From the NCBI GenBank assembly GCA_004335635.1, contig QAXH01005201.1:6204-40383 (forward strand): DNA of 34,180 bases, written 5' to 3'. A model generated the notes under the pieces. It searched no databases, was not told the DNA's origin, and saw only the letters and a program-made list of their open reading frames with translations. This stretch comes from Chloromonas sp. AAM2. Its lineage: Eukaryota; Chlorophyta; Chlorophyceae; Chlamydomonadales; Chlamydomonadaceae. A program made the position numbers and the translations under genes. Positions 1 to 11,300 of the stretch are shown one piece after another. Position 1 is the stretch's first letter; each line of letters begins with the position of its first letter.

Positions 1-1
1 G

Positions 2-70
2 TTGCATGATGCACTGTATGACCCTTGCATGATGCACTGTATGACCCTTGCATGATGCACTGTATGACCC
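2..70. repeat. 23-bp tandem repeat, three perfect copies
   Basis: Three identical head-to-tail 23-bp units lie at 2-24, 25-47 and 48-70. A degenerate fourth start follows at 71-83. The unit contains the core TGCATGATGCA. The array touches the left window edge, so its full length is unknown. It lies beyond the last recognised exon of the glycohydrolase gene, in its 3' flank or in a further intron. An ORF that runs through the array is not taken as coding. Confidence 0.9.
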
Positions 71-322
71 TTGCATCATTCACGCTCTTGGATTGGACTA
101 CTGACGACCAATCACGTGGAACTGCTGGAAAGCTTGTTATTCGGTCAATCTACATGGATCTGCTGGACACCATACGTGGACTGGGACATGCACACGATCA
201 GGTGAAAAAGTTATGTAACCACACATGTGGTTCACAGAGTGCCCCAGGTTAGCCTGCCGCCAACTGCCATTCAGCCATCCGTACACCGACCCTACGAACA
301 CTGATGTCCAGTCTTGAAGCTC

Positions 323-3168
323 TTAGAGCACACCCCACACCCGGCGCACCTCTGCGTACCCGGCCAGCTTGCGGCTTTCATGCGTCAGCTGCAGGTGTGT
401 CAGGGCCGCCTTCTTGGTCTCCGCCACGCTCCTGCCCTCCGCCACCGCTGCCAGGATGACGGGGGGCAGCATCTGAGCACACAACACGTACAGCATGTGT
501 CAGCAAAGCCGGTCAATCAATCCTGTCGTAGGCTGGGTCAAACCATCCGTGCCTTTCCTGTCAGGCAACAAATCCAGTGTTCTGCATCTCACTGCAACTG
601 TCATTGTAACTATCTCAGTACTGTCATTGCAAGCTGCTAGACATGCAGCTCCTGCATTCCCTAGTGCGACCTAGTCCTCGGCATCATGGACAGGCACACT
701 TGCACGTGGAGTAGACTGGCAGATTACCTGGCTGTTGGGCGGCTCAGTGCTAAGCAGGCGTGTGATCGTGGCAAGTTTGCATCTGAATCTGGGTGGAAAT
801 GCTCAACGCAGCCAAAGTTTGGATTCGGAATGCATTCATACAAAACCCAGGGTTGGTTGGCAGTCTGGATGAGGAGGTTGTGTAAGGAGGTTCTTGTTGA
901 AACAATATGGGTAGGGCCCACAACATCAATGGACTGTTCCTATGTCGCACTGTTTGGCGGCTGAGTGCTCAAGCCATGCCATGATGGCATCTCACCACGA
1001 AGCCGCCAATCTGCGCTGTGTTGTGTCCCTCCGTGCCGCGAGCACACCGCTCGGGGGGCACGCCCTTGGACCAGTTGCCAAAGAAATCTGCAAAAGTAAT
1101 CAAAGGGAACGAAGGTGACATGCTTTGAATCGAGTATGCCACGTCTTGGAAACACGGTGAAAGATAACGCTGTCAAGGGAGGATTAAATGTTATCCCTAC
1201 TAGTCTGGGGGTTAACGGGCTTCTCAGTGCCACTGCCGACTAGCAACTGATGACTGGCTGCGTTTCAGCCACTTGCTGGCAAGTGGCACTTTCCATATGT
1301 TCTGCCAGATGTTGAGTAATGACATGTCATGCATACGTATGCTCCGTCACGCACGTGTTCCCCACCTCTATGAAATGACTCTGCGTACGTGTCATTGTGT
1401 GTGCCTGGGGTGGTCATGAAGCCCACGTAGTCTGTGAGAAACCGCTTGGGGTCGTACACCCTAGCGGCGCAAGGTCAGGCATGAGATGTGGGTGATCCGG
1501 GTGAAGACGTGCTTCTTGTGGGGCTGCTTCTTCCTGCTACACCCAACCGCAAGCAGCAGGCCGACAGGCGACGCACGTGAAGGCAGGCGCGCACAATGGA
1601 TCAATGGATGCCTTGTGACAAACAGCTGCCAACCTGATGAACAGCGCGCATCAGGTTCAAATCGACCAGTTTATGTATGTAATACATGCTTGTGAGTATG
1701 CTCCTACAACACCTTAAGAGTGAATGTCGGACAACAGGACATGGCCAGAACAACGGTCAAACACTTGCTGCTCCATAGTTCCACCCACCCTCCGTTTGCT
1801 GCAATACCGCGCATGACCACACGCGCACACAGCGCATTGAGCGTGTTCTCGCCCGCCGCCATGCCTTGATGCTACATGCAGCAGGGCAAGGCAGGCAGGC
1901 AGCAGAGGGCAATGTCATGCGCAGGAGGCTGAACGGCTGCTCTGGAAACGCACCAAGGTAGGCGCCCACAACTGTCATATCATCCATTTCCACTGCCACG
2001 ACTGCTCGTCTGTGGCTGTGCGGCCATGCATGTTTGTTACGTTATCCTGACACTCGCCTGCTCTAGTTCTAGCATGCTGCATCATGATTCATGCGTGTGC
2101 CTGCTGAGCCTGGCAACTTTCCCAGGCAGGCTGCGGCATCCTGCATCTCCTGGCTGGCATGATCTCGTACATGCAGGCAGGCAAAGAGCTCTTACGGCTG
2201 CACCTACTGGCCTTTCACCTACATAGTGCACGTTGCTCTTGCCCCAGAACTGGTGCTTCCCATGGTTGATGACGTCGCCCACGATGCGGCCCCGCTGGTC
2301 CCCGCGCCCGTGACCCCCCGTGCTGGAAACGCTCATGATGCTGCTTGGGTGACGCGCCTGCAGGGATGCATGATGGAGGGATATCTTTCTTGGATAACAA
2401 CATAACTAGTGCGAGCAAGAACAACGCAGGAATGCTGTGGTCAACGAAGATGGTATGTGCGAGCCTTACCCGAGGTGGCTCATACTTGGTGATGCCCTCT
2501 GGATGATAGTCCCGCAGAATGTCATTGGGATTGTAGTACCTGAACCGATCATCACGGCACCGGTCTGCTGAGGTTCCACATTGCGCAGCACAGACACAGG
2601 GCTGGCGCTGCAGCGCGTGTGGAACTAATGGTGGCATGTTGTTCATGACAGAGGTCCACCATTTCCTCGGCCTGCTTGTGTCCAGAGAGTGTTTTTTGAT
2701 GTGGACATTCATGCGCACATAAGAGTAACGTGCATTCCGTTCCAGCTGCCCTCAGTATCCCGGTCATGTGAAGAGAGTAAATCAGCAGGCCTCACTCAGA
2801 CCTCCTGGGTGCCTGTTGCCACTCCTGCTACGACCAAGGATGCTTCTGTGCATGACATACCAGTGCACTGGCATGGAGAGGGCATCTGCAATGAAGATAC
2901 CTGCAGTGGCACCGGCAACCATCCATGATTGGCTGGGGGAGACTCGCAAGGTTGTGGTGTGCGGGCGTCGGCATGACTGCTCACCCCACAGCGCTCCTCG
3001 AATCCGATCTAGTATTGCGCTATCCATCGCGCCTGGCATCGCAACAAGTGATGGCTGGGCTGATGCGGCGCGCACTGAGCTCCGCAAGTGAAAAACTGGC
3101 GTGGCGTGATTGACTGCAGGCCGGGAAGCGCTGCGCAGGCCAACAGGCGCGAGACGATGAGTGAACAT
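323..3168 (-). CDS. ADP-ribosylglycohydrolase-like protein (crystallin J1 type), 8 exons
   Basis: Exons in transcript order: 3168-2985, 2900-2861, 2539-2470, 2357-2223, 1871-1789, 1460-1366, 1087-996, 472-323. All introns are GT-AG and the phases agree, giving 282 residues. Family landmarks are RIRGALWG joined to GIFIADALSMPVHWYY (about 55-76), a central GDVINHGKHQFWGK stretch (about 126-139), HQGMAAGENTLN (144-155), FMTTPGTHNDTYAES (about 185-199), GHNTAQIGG (223-231) and LPPVILAAVAEG near the C-terminus. This family removes ADP-ribose from proteins or small molecules, but crystallin-J1-type members lack several metal-binding acidic residues. Here GHNT stands where active enzymes carry a DTD-type motif, so catalysis is doubtful. 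Residues 1-44 are rich in Arg, Ser and Ala and acidic-free, like an organelle transit peptide; Met at 3039 or 3027 would remove them. The last exon could instead splice at GTGTGG near its end and continue past the window, since no TGTAA follows. Confidence 0.85.
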
Positions 3169-4522
3169 GTGGATTGATGAGCGGCAACCGCAATTCAGCG
3201 GTCATTGCGCTCGTCAACTCTCTTGTCAGCTTTCCGTTGACAAAGTCAAACGCACACAAACGCGTTAAAGTGCTCAGACTACCTTACGCACTAGAGGCGA
3301 TCAATCCATGTCAATGTAAAGTTGGTTTAATAACAGTCGGAACGATATCTCCAGAAGAGCAGTTGTGTCTTGCCATGCCAAAATGGGACCATGGGAATGC
3401 CCCTGAATGGTAATACAACTGGAGCCTTCCCTCGGCCCGTAGTTTTCAGTAGACATGTATATGCAAACACGCAAATTGAACATCTAATTGCTGCATCTTA
3501 AGTGCTGCACAGAGGCTCTGCAGTCCCTACGCCGTGTCATATTGAAACAAAAAGATGTGTGCAGTTTCTGGTTTGTCTTGCACTAAAACCAGTGGCAGTA
3601 TGTTGGTGTCACCTGTGCAGCCTCCTGAATGAGGCAGCTCTCATAACGTTTCCCCCCCTGTCTATGTTACATTTACCATCAGTGGTGTTCTCAACAGCAT
3701 TGGCCAGTGGTTGCTTTGTAGGCGCCTGTATTGCCAAAACGTGGGAGACAGCCCATAATCTAGTAGACTGTAAAGGCATGGCGAATTGCCTGAAAGGCAG
3801 GTTACGCAAGGGAGCGCCAGGCGCTGGTAAAAGAACTGACAATGGCCATTTATACGCACAATGAAAAGCATATATGTCTCAATCTCAGGATCGGAACTGC
3901 AACAAGCACATATCCAGGTTTGTGACATCCTGCACTGTGAACGGCTTTGAGTTGCAACGGAAAAAGTTTGGCCAGGCAAAGATGCACTGACCGTCACATG
4001 TGGAGGTGGCATTACTGGCGGTGCAACTGAGCGCGCTGACTGGCGCTAGCGGGTCTGCTTGCCGCCAAACCTGTGTCGCTTTGGGCTCCGTTTGGGCTTG
4101 CACCCAGTCCAAAGGTAGGCTGCGGTTCTGATGCACGCTCGCAAGGATAGCGCATTCAAAATGCAATCATTGCGTTCGTGCATGCCACTGGGACGCGACG
4201 GAACCGGTCAGCTCAAGCCGGTTAGAGAAGTGGTGTAGAAGTCACAGGGAAATGTTGATGCTTTTGTGATTGAACGTTGGCATGGGGATACAATACACGT
4301 AAATTATCCTCCGACTGTGCTACACGCGCAGCTCAGGTCAAGCGCCGCGAACCCTGGAGTCTTGCCTCGCACCGGATTGCGACCAGTGCACGCAGCACGC
4401 AGCCGTGGAACAGACAGTGCGCAGTAGCAACTGACTCAGTCGATTTTGCAGTGCCCTGGCTGCAAATGCTTTGAGGAGTTAGCGGCTCTGCAACTTGGAC
4501 ACTTTTGAGCGCGTCTGGAATC
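3169..4522. promoter_or_regulatory. Intergenic region between two divergent genes
   Basis: This 1.35-kb stretch separates the starts of the minus-strand glycohydrolase gene and the plus-strand myosin gene, so it should hold both promoters and 5' UTRs. I see no conserved protein motif in any frame, no clear TATA box and no strong repeat. ORFs here, such as 3502-3864, have no recognisable features. Assignment as promoter rests on position only. Confidence 0.5.
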
Positions 4523-5360
4523 ATGGTCCAAAAGGGACCCAAGCTTGATAAAAGCACCAGCTCACGCCAGGCAGATGCCATCAACACTGGCGCAGAGAGT
4601 TTGACCAAGGGCTCCAAGGCAGGTGTCTGTCAGCCTGCGTGCCATGCATACCATGCATGAGCACATGGTTCTGAGGTACATGTCCAAGTCAACTGAGCCC
4701 AGCAAGCCGGGCCCATGCATCTCAGCTGTAGAGCTGCGACCACAGCAGATCTCACTTGTCCTGATATCATGCACACACCTGCTACCCTAAGCCTGAGTAC
4801 AAGACACCCAGCATTTTTTTGCAGTCTTCAAGCATCAGCTTTCAGCCTTCTTCTCGATTCAGGCATGGCACACCATTTATGAGTGCAGCAGCCTGAACAG
4901 CCTGCAAGTGGTACGTGTCATGTGCGCTGACTCAACTTTCCGCAGGTTTGGGTCCGCGGCAAAGGAGCCCATGCATGGGAGCAGGGAGAGCTCAGATCTA
5001 CCGAGAACGGTATCGCCCAGGTATGCCAGCCACCTGCTGCATGCACAACTAGATGGGACACTGATGATGTCCTTCTCAGCCCTCCTCATTCAAATGTGGG
5101 CAAGCTGCCACCTCAAGCACGTCTCCGCAAGGAAATGCACGTCCTCAGCCACTCAGCCAACGCCAAAGAGCTGGTCAGCAACATGACACTGTCAGCACAC
5201 CCTGAGGTAGCTGGGTAGCCACACAAATTCACACAAGATTGGTGATATGCAACCTGCAATGTGCTGTGTTGTGGTGTTGTTGCAGGTGGTGTTAGACAAG
5301 GGCGGCAGGAGTCTAAATCTGCCACTGCTGGAGCTGGTGCCAGCCAACCCGCGCTTGCAG
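4523..5360 (+). other. Myosin exons 1-5: N-terminal extension and SH3-like domain
   Basis: Exons: 4523-4622, 4825-4910, 4946-5020, 5132-5206, 5286-5360. Exon 2 follows a strong pyrimidine tract (TTTTTTTGCAG) and ends at donor GTACGT, in phase with both neighbours. Exon 3 carries [15 protein letters not shown], the start of the SH3-like barrel, and exon 5 ends [12 protein letters not shown] just before the motor. Exon 4 is the weak point. It may start at 5105 instead, or be a shorter exon near 5155 if exon 3 ends at the alternative donor GTATCG (5012). All keep phase; a shorter version fits the usual domain length better. Confidence 0.65.
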
Positions 5361-8300
5361 GTGCGAGTCAGCCTCACCCATGCAGATGAGTCAGCAGCCT
5401 AGCCTGTGCTTAGGCGCTCACAGCAGCCATGTGCTACACACTCGCTGCATGTGTGCATGCGATTATCCAATGACCGTCCCAACCAACACATGCAGCACAA
5501 CCTGAGTGCATGCTGGATTTGTGTCAGTTGGGCATGCTTCAGCAGCCATGTACGTCAAACTCTGGTGAACACGCATCCATGGCGTCGGGCAGACCATAGG
5601 CCAGCTTGCTACCTTGCCAGCTGCTCCTGGAAGCTGCCAAAGCATGTGATTGGCCCATGAAGGGCAATGGAGGAAGGGATGGGTGTCAGTGATGTCAGAT
5701 GGATGTCAGTTGACGAGTTCGGCTGCAGAGCCAGTCAAAGGGCCCTGCGATGTACCCATGCCATGAATCATGCACTTGTTCTGTCTTGCAGGAAGGTATT
5801 CCTGACCTGACCCACCTGTCGTACTTGAACGAGCCGGGTATTCTCTACAACTTGCACTTCAGGTGTGCATGTGTGAAGCATGGGAGCATCCAGACAACTT
5901 CAGCACACAACCTCAAGATGTGGGAAATTGGTCTGAGGCAGCAATATTGTCTGGCTTGCGTGTCAGCTCGCCGCCAAGTTAGCTCAGGATTGCTTTGCCC
6001 GACAATGACGTTCTGTTGCTATCTGCAGCTGTGGTATGGTTACAAAGACATGGTAGCGGTTTTGAAGCCACTGGTTGCATGTGAGAGGTGTTACTCGGGA
6101 AACATGGTATGTCTGGAAGGTTGCCTATGTTGTCCTCCTGACGTCCAGGTATGGATCTGACGACATCTACACCTTTGCTGGGCCGGTGTTGATTGCGGTC
6201 AACCCCTGCAAGCCGCTGCCCCTCTACACCACAGAGGTGGCAAATGCATACAAGGGTGCGTAGGCAGGGGGGGGAGTAGCACGAGGTGGGACTTGAACAA
6301 GGCGTTGACAGGAGGCAGGCAGGCAGGCCAGCGTGGGACAGCTTCAACAAAGGGCGTAGGCCAGAACAGGTCATGTGTCGCACTCACGTGTCAACCGCAT
6401 CCCACGGTCCTGGATTGCTGCCAACCGCATACTTCTGGCCTTGATTTTTGCCGGCTGTGAAAGGGAACAGAACCTGGCTCATGGACGCCCTGTGCATTAC
6501 GTCTAATGCCTGACCATGCAAGGTTGGACCAGGCCACCATATGCGTAGGATGAGCTTGAGACTTGTCAGCTCAACTGTCAGAACCATGTGTGTGCGTGTT
6601 GACTCGCATCCAATGAGGATTAGCCCAAAGCAAACAAGCAGAGGTGTCAGGTAGCAATCTCTTGCGCAAGGCCGTCACCATGCATGCATGCTTGCGTGCC
6701 TTCAGCCGGAGCGCGTGATGTGGTGCACTCCGCCAACATGGCGCCGCACATCTACCTCGTGGCGGCCAACGCATTCAGGCGCATGCTGCGGGAAAAGACC
6801 AGCCAGAGCCTCATTGTAAACGGTGCGGCAGAGGGTCAGACAAGGGGCAGGCAGCCATGGGACAGGAGGCTGGCAGGGCAGTCCAGAGCAGCCACTGCCA
6901 GATGAGGAAAGCAACAATGAGGAAAGGCAGTCCTCCACAAACACGCGCACGTTATAATGCAGTTGCAATGGCAGGCAATGGCAATGCCACTAATGCGCAC
7001 ACATGTCATGGGCGTTGGAGCGTCGCCCTGGTCAGCAGAGGTAGCTTACATTTCGCTCAGTGCATTTGCTCCTGTATGCATGGAAAGAGAGGCTGCCTAG
7101 GGCAGCAGCTGTTCACGGTGACAGTGCACTGTGCAGCACGGGAACGCCAGCCCACAGAAGTCGGTGGCAGCGGCACGATGTTTGGTTGTAGTCAGGTTGT
7201 GGCGATGGCCAGTTTTGATGAATATTACCTAACAGTCTGCCTCACTGCCACACTGACCCCCAGGCGAGTCGGGTGCTGGTAAGACGGAGACCACGAAGAA
7301 GGCCATGCAGTACTTTGCGACCCTGGCTGGAGGCACAGGCGTGGAGGACCAGGTGGGGCACAGGCCATCTCAGGAGTTGTATGTCTGCCTTGAGATGATG
7401 TGGAGTTGAGTGCTGAGAGATAACACTTCTGTACTGGGGCTCTCAGCCGCTTGATTCAGCTGTTGTTGCTCAGGGTGCAGTGGTGACCAGCAGGTTGCCC
7501 GCAAATATTGAAGCCAATGCACACTACTGCAGGCAATGTCTGCTCCTGCTCATGATGCACGTCTGCATGCCACCTGGCTCAGAGTCGCATTGCCTGCCCA
7601 TAGTACAGTATCTGCATATGACTGCATTCTGTGAGATTTGTTGAAAGTTGGCCTTGATGTCCTTTTCCGTGGCACAACACACGACAGGTGCTGGAGACTA
7701 ACCCCATCCTGGAGGCCTTTGGTAACGCCAAGACGCTGCGAAACCATAACAGTTCGCGCTTTGGCAAGCTTATCCAGATCCACTTCAATCAGGGGCACCA
7801 CATTTGTGGAGCAGCGATCAAGACATACCTCCTGGAGAAGAGCAGGTGGGCAGGCAGGCCTGGGCAGGGGTTCTCAGGTCTCAACATTTGAGCAGATCTG
7901 ATTCTTTTCAAGGTCTGCGGACGTTCCATAGGTGGAAACTGATTGAGTTACAGGCAAGATGTGCTCTGGCTACCTCAGGCTGGAACTTCAATCATTGCAG
8001 CATTGCTTCAGGGCTGATTCAAGTGGCGCCAAAGCATCTAATAACATGACAGCATGTTTGCTCGGGGTTACTCATGTGTCACAGACAATGAATCTTCATG
8101 AACGTGTGTCTGTCCAGGGTTGTGCATCAGCTCAAGGGCGAGCGGTCATACCACATCTTCTACCAATTGGTGCGGGGTGCGTCCAAGGCACAGAAGGCAG
8201 AGCTGAGGCTGCCAGACCACCCCACAGGGTTCAAGTTCCTAGCCACTAGCGGGTGCACGGTGAGTTTGACTGCTGGAGCCGGTTGGCTCTTGTTCCTGCA

Positions 8301-11300
8301 GCCGCACAGCTGCTGCGTCTGGCACAGAAAGCATGCCAGTTTCCCTTCAGCGACATGAATACTCCCTGCCCCAAGCATCAGCAGCCATTTGTCTGCTGCT
8401 CGTGCTCAAATCTGCAGGCAGGCATACACAAGGCACACTCCTATCTGCACACACTGGTTATGCCGGTGGACATTGCAGGCGGCTCCTGCCCTCTAGACGT
8501 GTGACCTGTACACACAGTGCTTGTAAGCAGTACCATCTGCAGCAGGGTGGTGAGGGTTGTCTTGCCAGGGGCTCCGTTCACAGGGCCATGTGCGTGTGCT
8601 GGCTGCAGGACATCGAGGGCGTGAACGACGCAGCGGAGTTCAAGATGGTGTGCTCAGCCCTGACAGACGTCGGCATTGATGCAGCACAGCAGGTAGAGTG
8701 TAGATTGGTACTCTTTGGGCAACACTGGAAGGATAAAACGTGTATGTGTTCTGGTAGGGAGAGTTGTGTGCAACCTGTTCTCCATGACATCATGCACGCT
8801 GTTCAGCAGATTGATTGACTTCATCGATTGTTTGCTCAACCAGTGCTGCAAACTGGCAGGCACTGGCTGTCCTGACTCATTATCAGTAACTCATTATCAG
8901 TAACTTATTATCAGGGACGGGTTTATTATTCTTACAAAAGTGCACAGAAGAAAGATGCGTCCATACACCACCACGAGTGCACTTGTTGAGTTGAGCGGCT
9001 CGCCACAAGTTGCTGCAGGCTGCGCTGCTCCGCCTGCTGTCGGGCGTGCTATGGCTGGGCAACTTGGAATTTGAGGAGGACCCGGCAGACAAAGGCAACG
9101 ATGCAACACTGGTGGGCTGCAAGTGCTATAGGCTTGTCCTTGCCAGTTTTGTCCATATCACATTGATGGTCTCATCAACTATCATAATCACATCAGTAGT
9201 ACTCGCAGCACACTTGAGGCTGCAGCAAGCCAGCTGTTGTTAGATGTTGTGCTTGCATGATGCCAGCATGGGCAATCTCAGTGTCGGTGTTGGTGTCGAT
9301 GTTCTGTGCATGGCCATGATACCACTGTGCCGCTGTGTCGCGATGTGTGCACAGGTGAAGCGAGACGCTGCATGTGCTGCATGCTGCGATCTGCTGGGTG
9401 TGACTCCGGAGGCGCTGAACCAAGCACTAACACGCAAGCGCATTGTCACACCCGGCGAAATTGTAACCAAGGTGTGTGACAGAAGGTAGCGCTCACTGGG
9501 AGTAGTCACACAATCGTTTGATTCCGGTTCCCCAGCGCTTGCCGCGCAACAGGCACCTTCTGCGACCGTCCTGTGTGCTAGATTGGTGCGGTTGCAGCTG
9601 CTAGTTCGGTTGCAGCTGCTAGTGTTGTTGACAGCAGCAGAGAATCAATTGCAACCCCCAGTTTAAGGAAATGTCTTGCTGATGAAGTTGATGCTTGTTG
9701 GCGTGTTTTCAGTTGCTGAACAACGAGGAGAGCCGTGACTGCCGCGATGCCCTGGCCAAGGCGCTGTACGCAGCCACCTTTGACTGGATCGTCAGCCGCA
9801 TCAACGCAAAGCTTGACAATGGTGAGCTGGGTTGAGCGATGGGGGTCACGATTGTAGTGTAGGGCTTCACAAACAGCCTTGTCTGCGGAGCGGCTCGAGT
9901 GTATGGGCAAAGTCAAGACCTTGCGTGGCAATGCATTAAGCGGCAGGCACACTATTGCAAGGCACATGCCAGCTACACATTGACTAGTGGAGTAGCCCGT
10001 GCTACGCCCGTGACAATAGGACGGAAGCACGTGGCAAGTACTGGCCAATGCGACGCGACAGGGTGGCATGCCGACATGCATGGGTCTGCATCTGCATGCA
10101 TGGGTTGATGCGTTTTCTTTTGTGTGCACACGCAGGCAAGTCGAAACAGGGCACTGGTCTGTCCATCGCCATTCTGGATATCTACGGTTTTGAGCAGTTT
10201 CAGAAGAACAGCTTTGAGCAGCTGTGCATCAACTACGCCAACGAGCGGCTGCAGCAGCAGTTCACCAGGCACCTGTTCACGCTGGAACAACAGGTCAGAC
10301 TGCTTCCAATCACTCATACATGGCTAACTGTTTTTGTTCTCTGGAATGCTTTCTCATGCATTGTTGGATATGAAGGATTCCTGAGGAAGGCATGGACTGT
10401 TGTGGGCTGTACAACACATCGCTTGTACTTGGGTTGCGTAAGCACACTGGTGGCTGGCTTGTCTTGGTTCAAGCTTGGTTTGTCTTGATGAAACGCTTGG
10501 GTTGTCCTGGTTTACTTCTGTTTGCAAGGGCAGTTGCCACTGCTACAGTCTTGTCCTTGTTTGGTTTTCAATTAAAACCATACAATTGCAGCGCTTAATG
10601 CTGGCTTGTGTTTCACCACCGCCCCAGGAGTACGAGAGTGAGGGCATTGACTGGACCAAGGTTGAGTTCATCGACAACCAGGAATGTGTGGACGCCATCG
10701 AGGCAGCCCCCCCGAAGGCGCTGGGCGTGCTGGCGGTGCTGGACGCGCAGTGCAGGTTCCCCAAGGCTACAGATGACACGTTTGTGCGGAACCTGAAGGT
10801 GGGGGAGAGGCAGGGGCATGGGTGACTGGGACAGGCAAGATGGATGGCCATGCATTGCAAGGGACAGAGCCCGTGGCCAGGGTAAGTATCCATGCCCCTG
10901 CATTGCTAGAGGGATGGGTTAGCTTTTGACAGACAATACTTGGCAACACCCAACAGTAATAAAAACGACCAAGCTGATCCGAGGATTGTTGGCCAAGTAC
11001 TTTGGCAGCAGCGGTACCAAGCGCCCGCATGGCCTGCTCCCTCCTCACACACTGATTCATACATTAACAGATGCTGCTTGGCAATTGCATTGAGTTGCAC
11101 GTCCTTGCCTGGCACACTGTATCATCCGTCAGCATTTCTCTTGCTTGACTGTGCTTGCAGGAGGCCCTGGGCAGCCACCCCCACTTTGAGCTGAACCCGC
11201 GCACGGCCCAGGACTTCACCATCATGCACTACGCTGGGGCGGTGTCATACAGCTCAGAGGGGTTCCTGGACAAGAACCGGGACACGCTCAACTCAGGTGG

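Noticed and set aside
1640..1665. GGTTCAAATCG resembling a tRNA T-arm
   Set aside because: No acceptor stem pairing or D-arm at the right distance; it lies in a glycohydrolase intron.
3502..3864. 120-codon ORF between the divergent genes
   Set aside because: No motif, low-complexity bias or splice context supports it.
6028..6051. Possible mini-exon reading LWYGYKDM between myosin exons 6 and 7
   Set aside because: The exons ending 5862 and starting 6149 join in phase to give [14 protein letters not shown], the expected family sequence, so no exon is needed.
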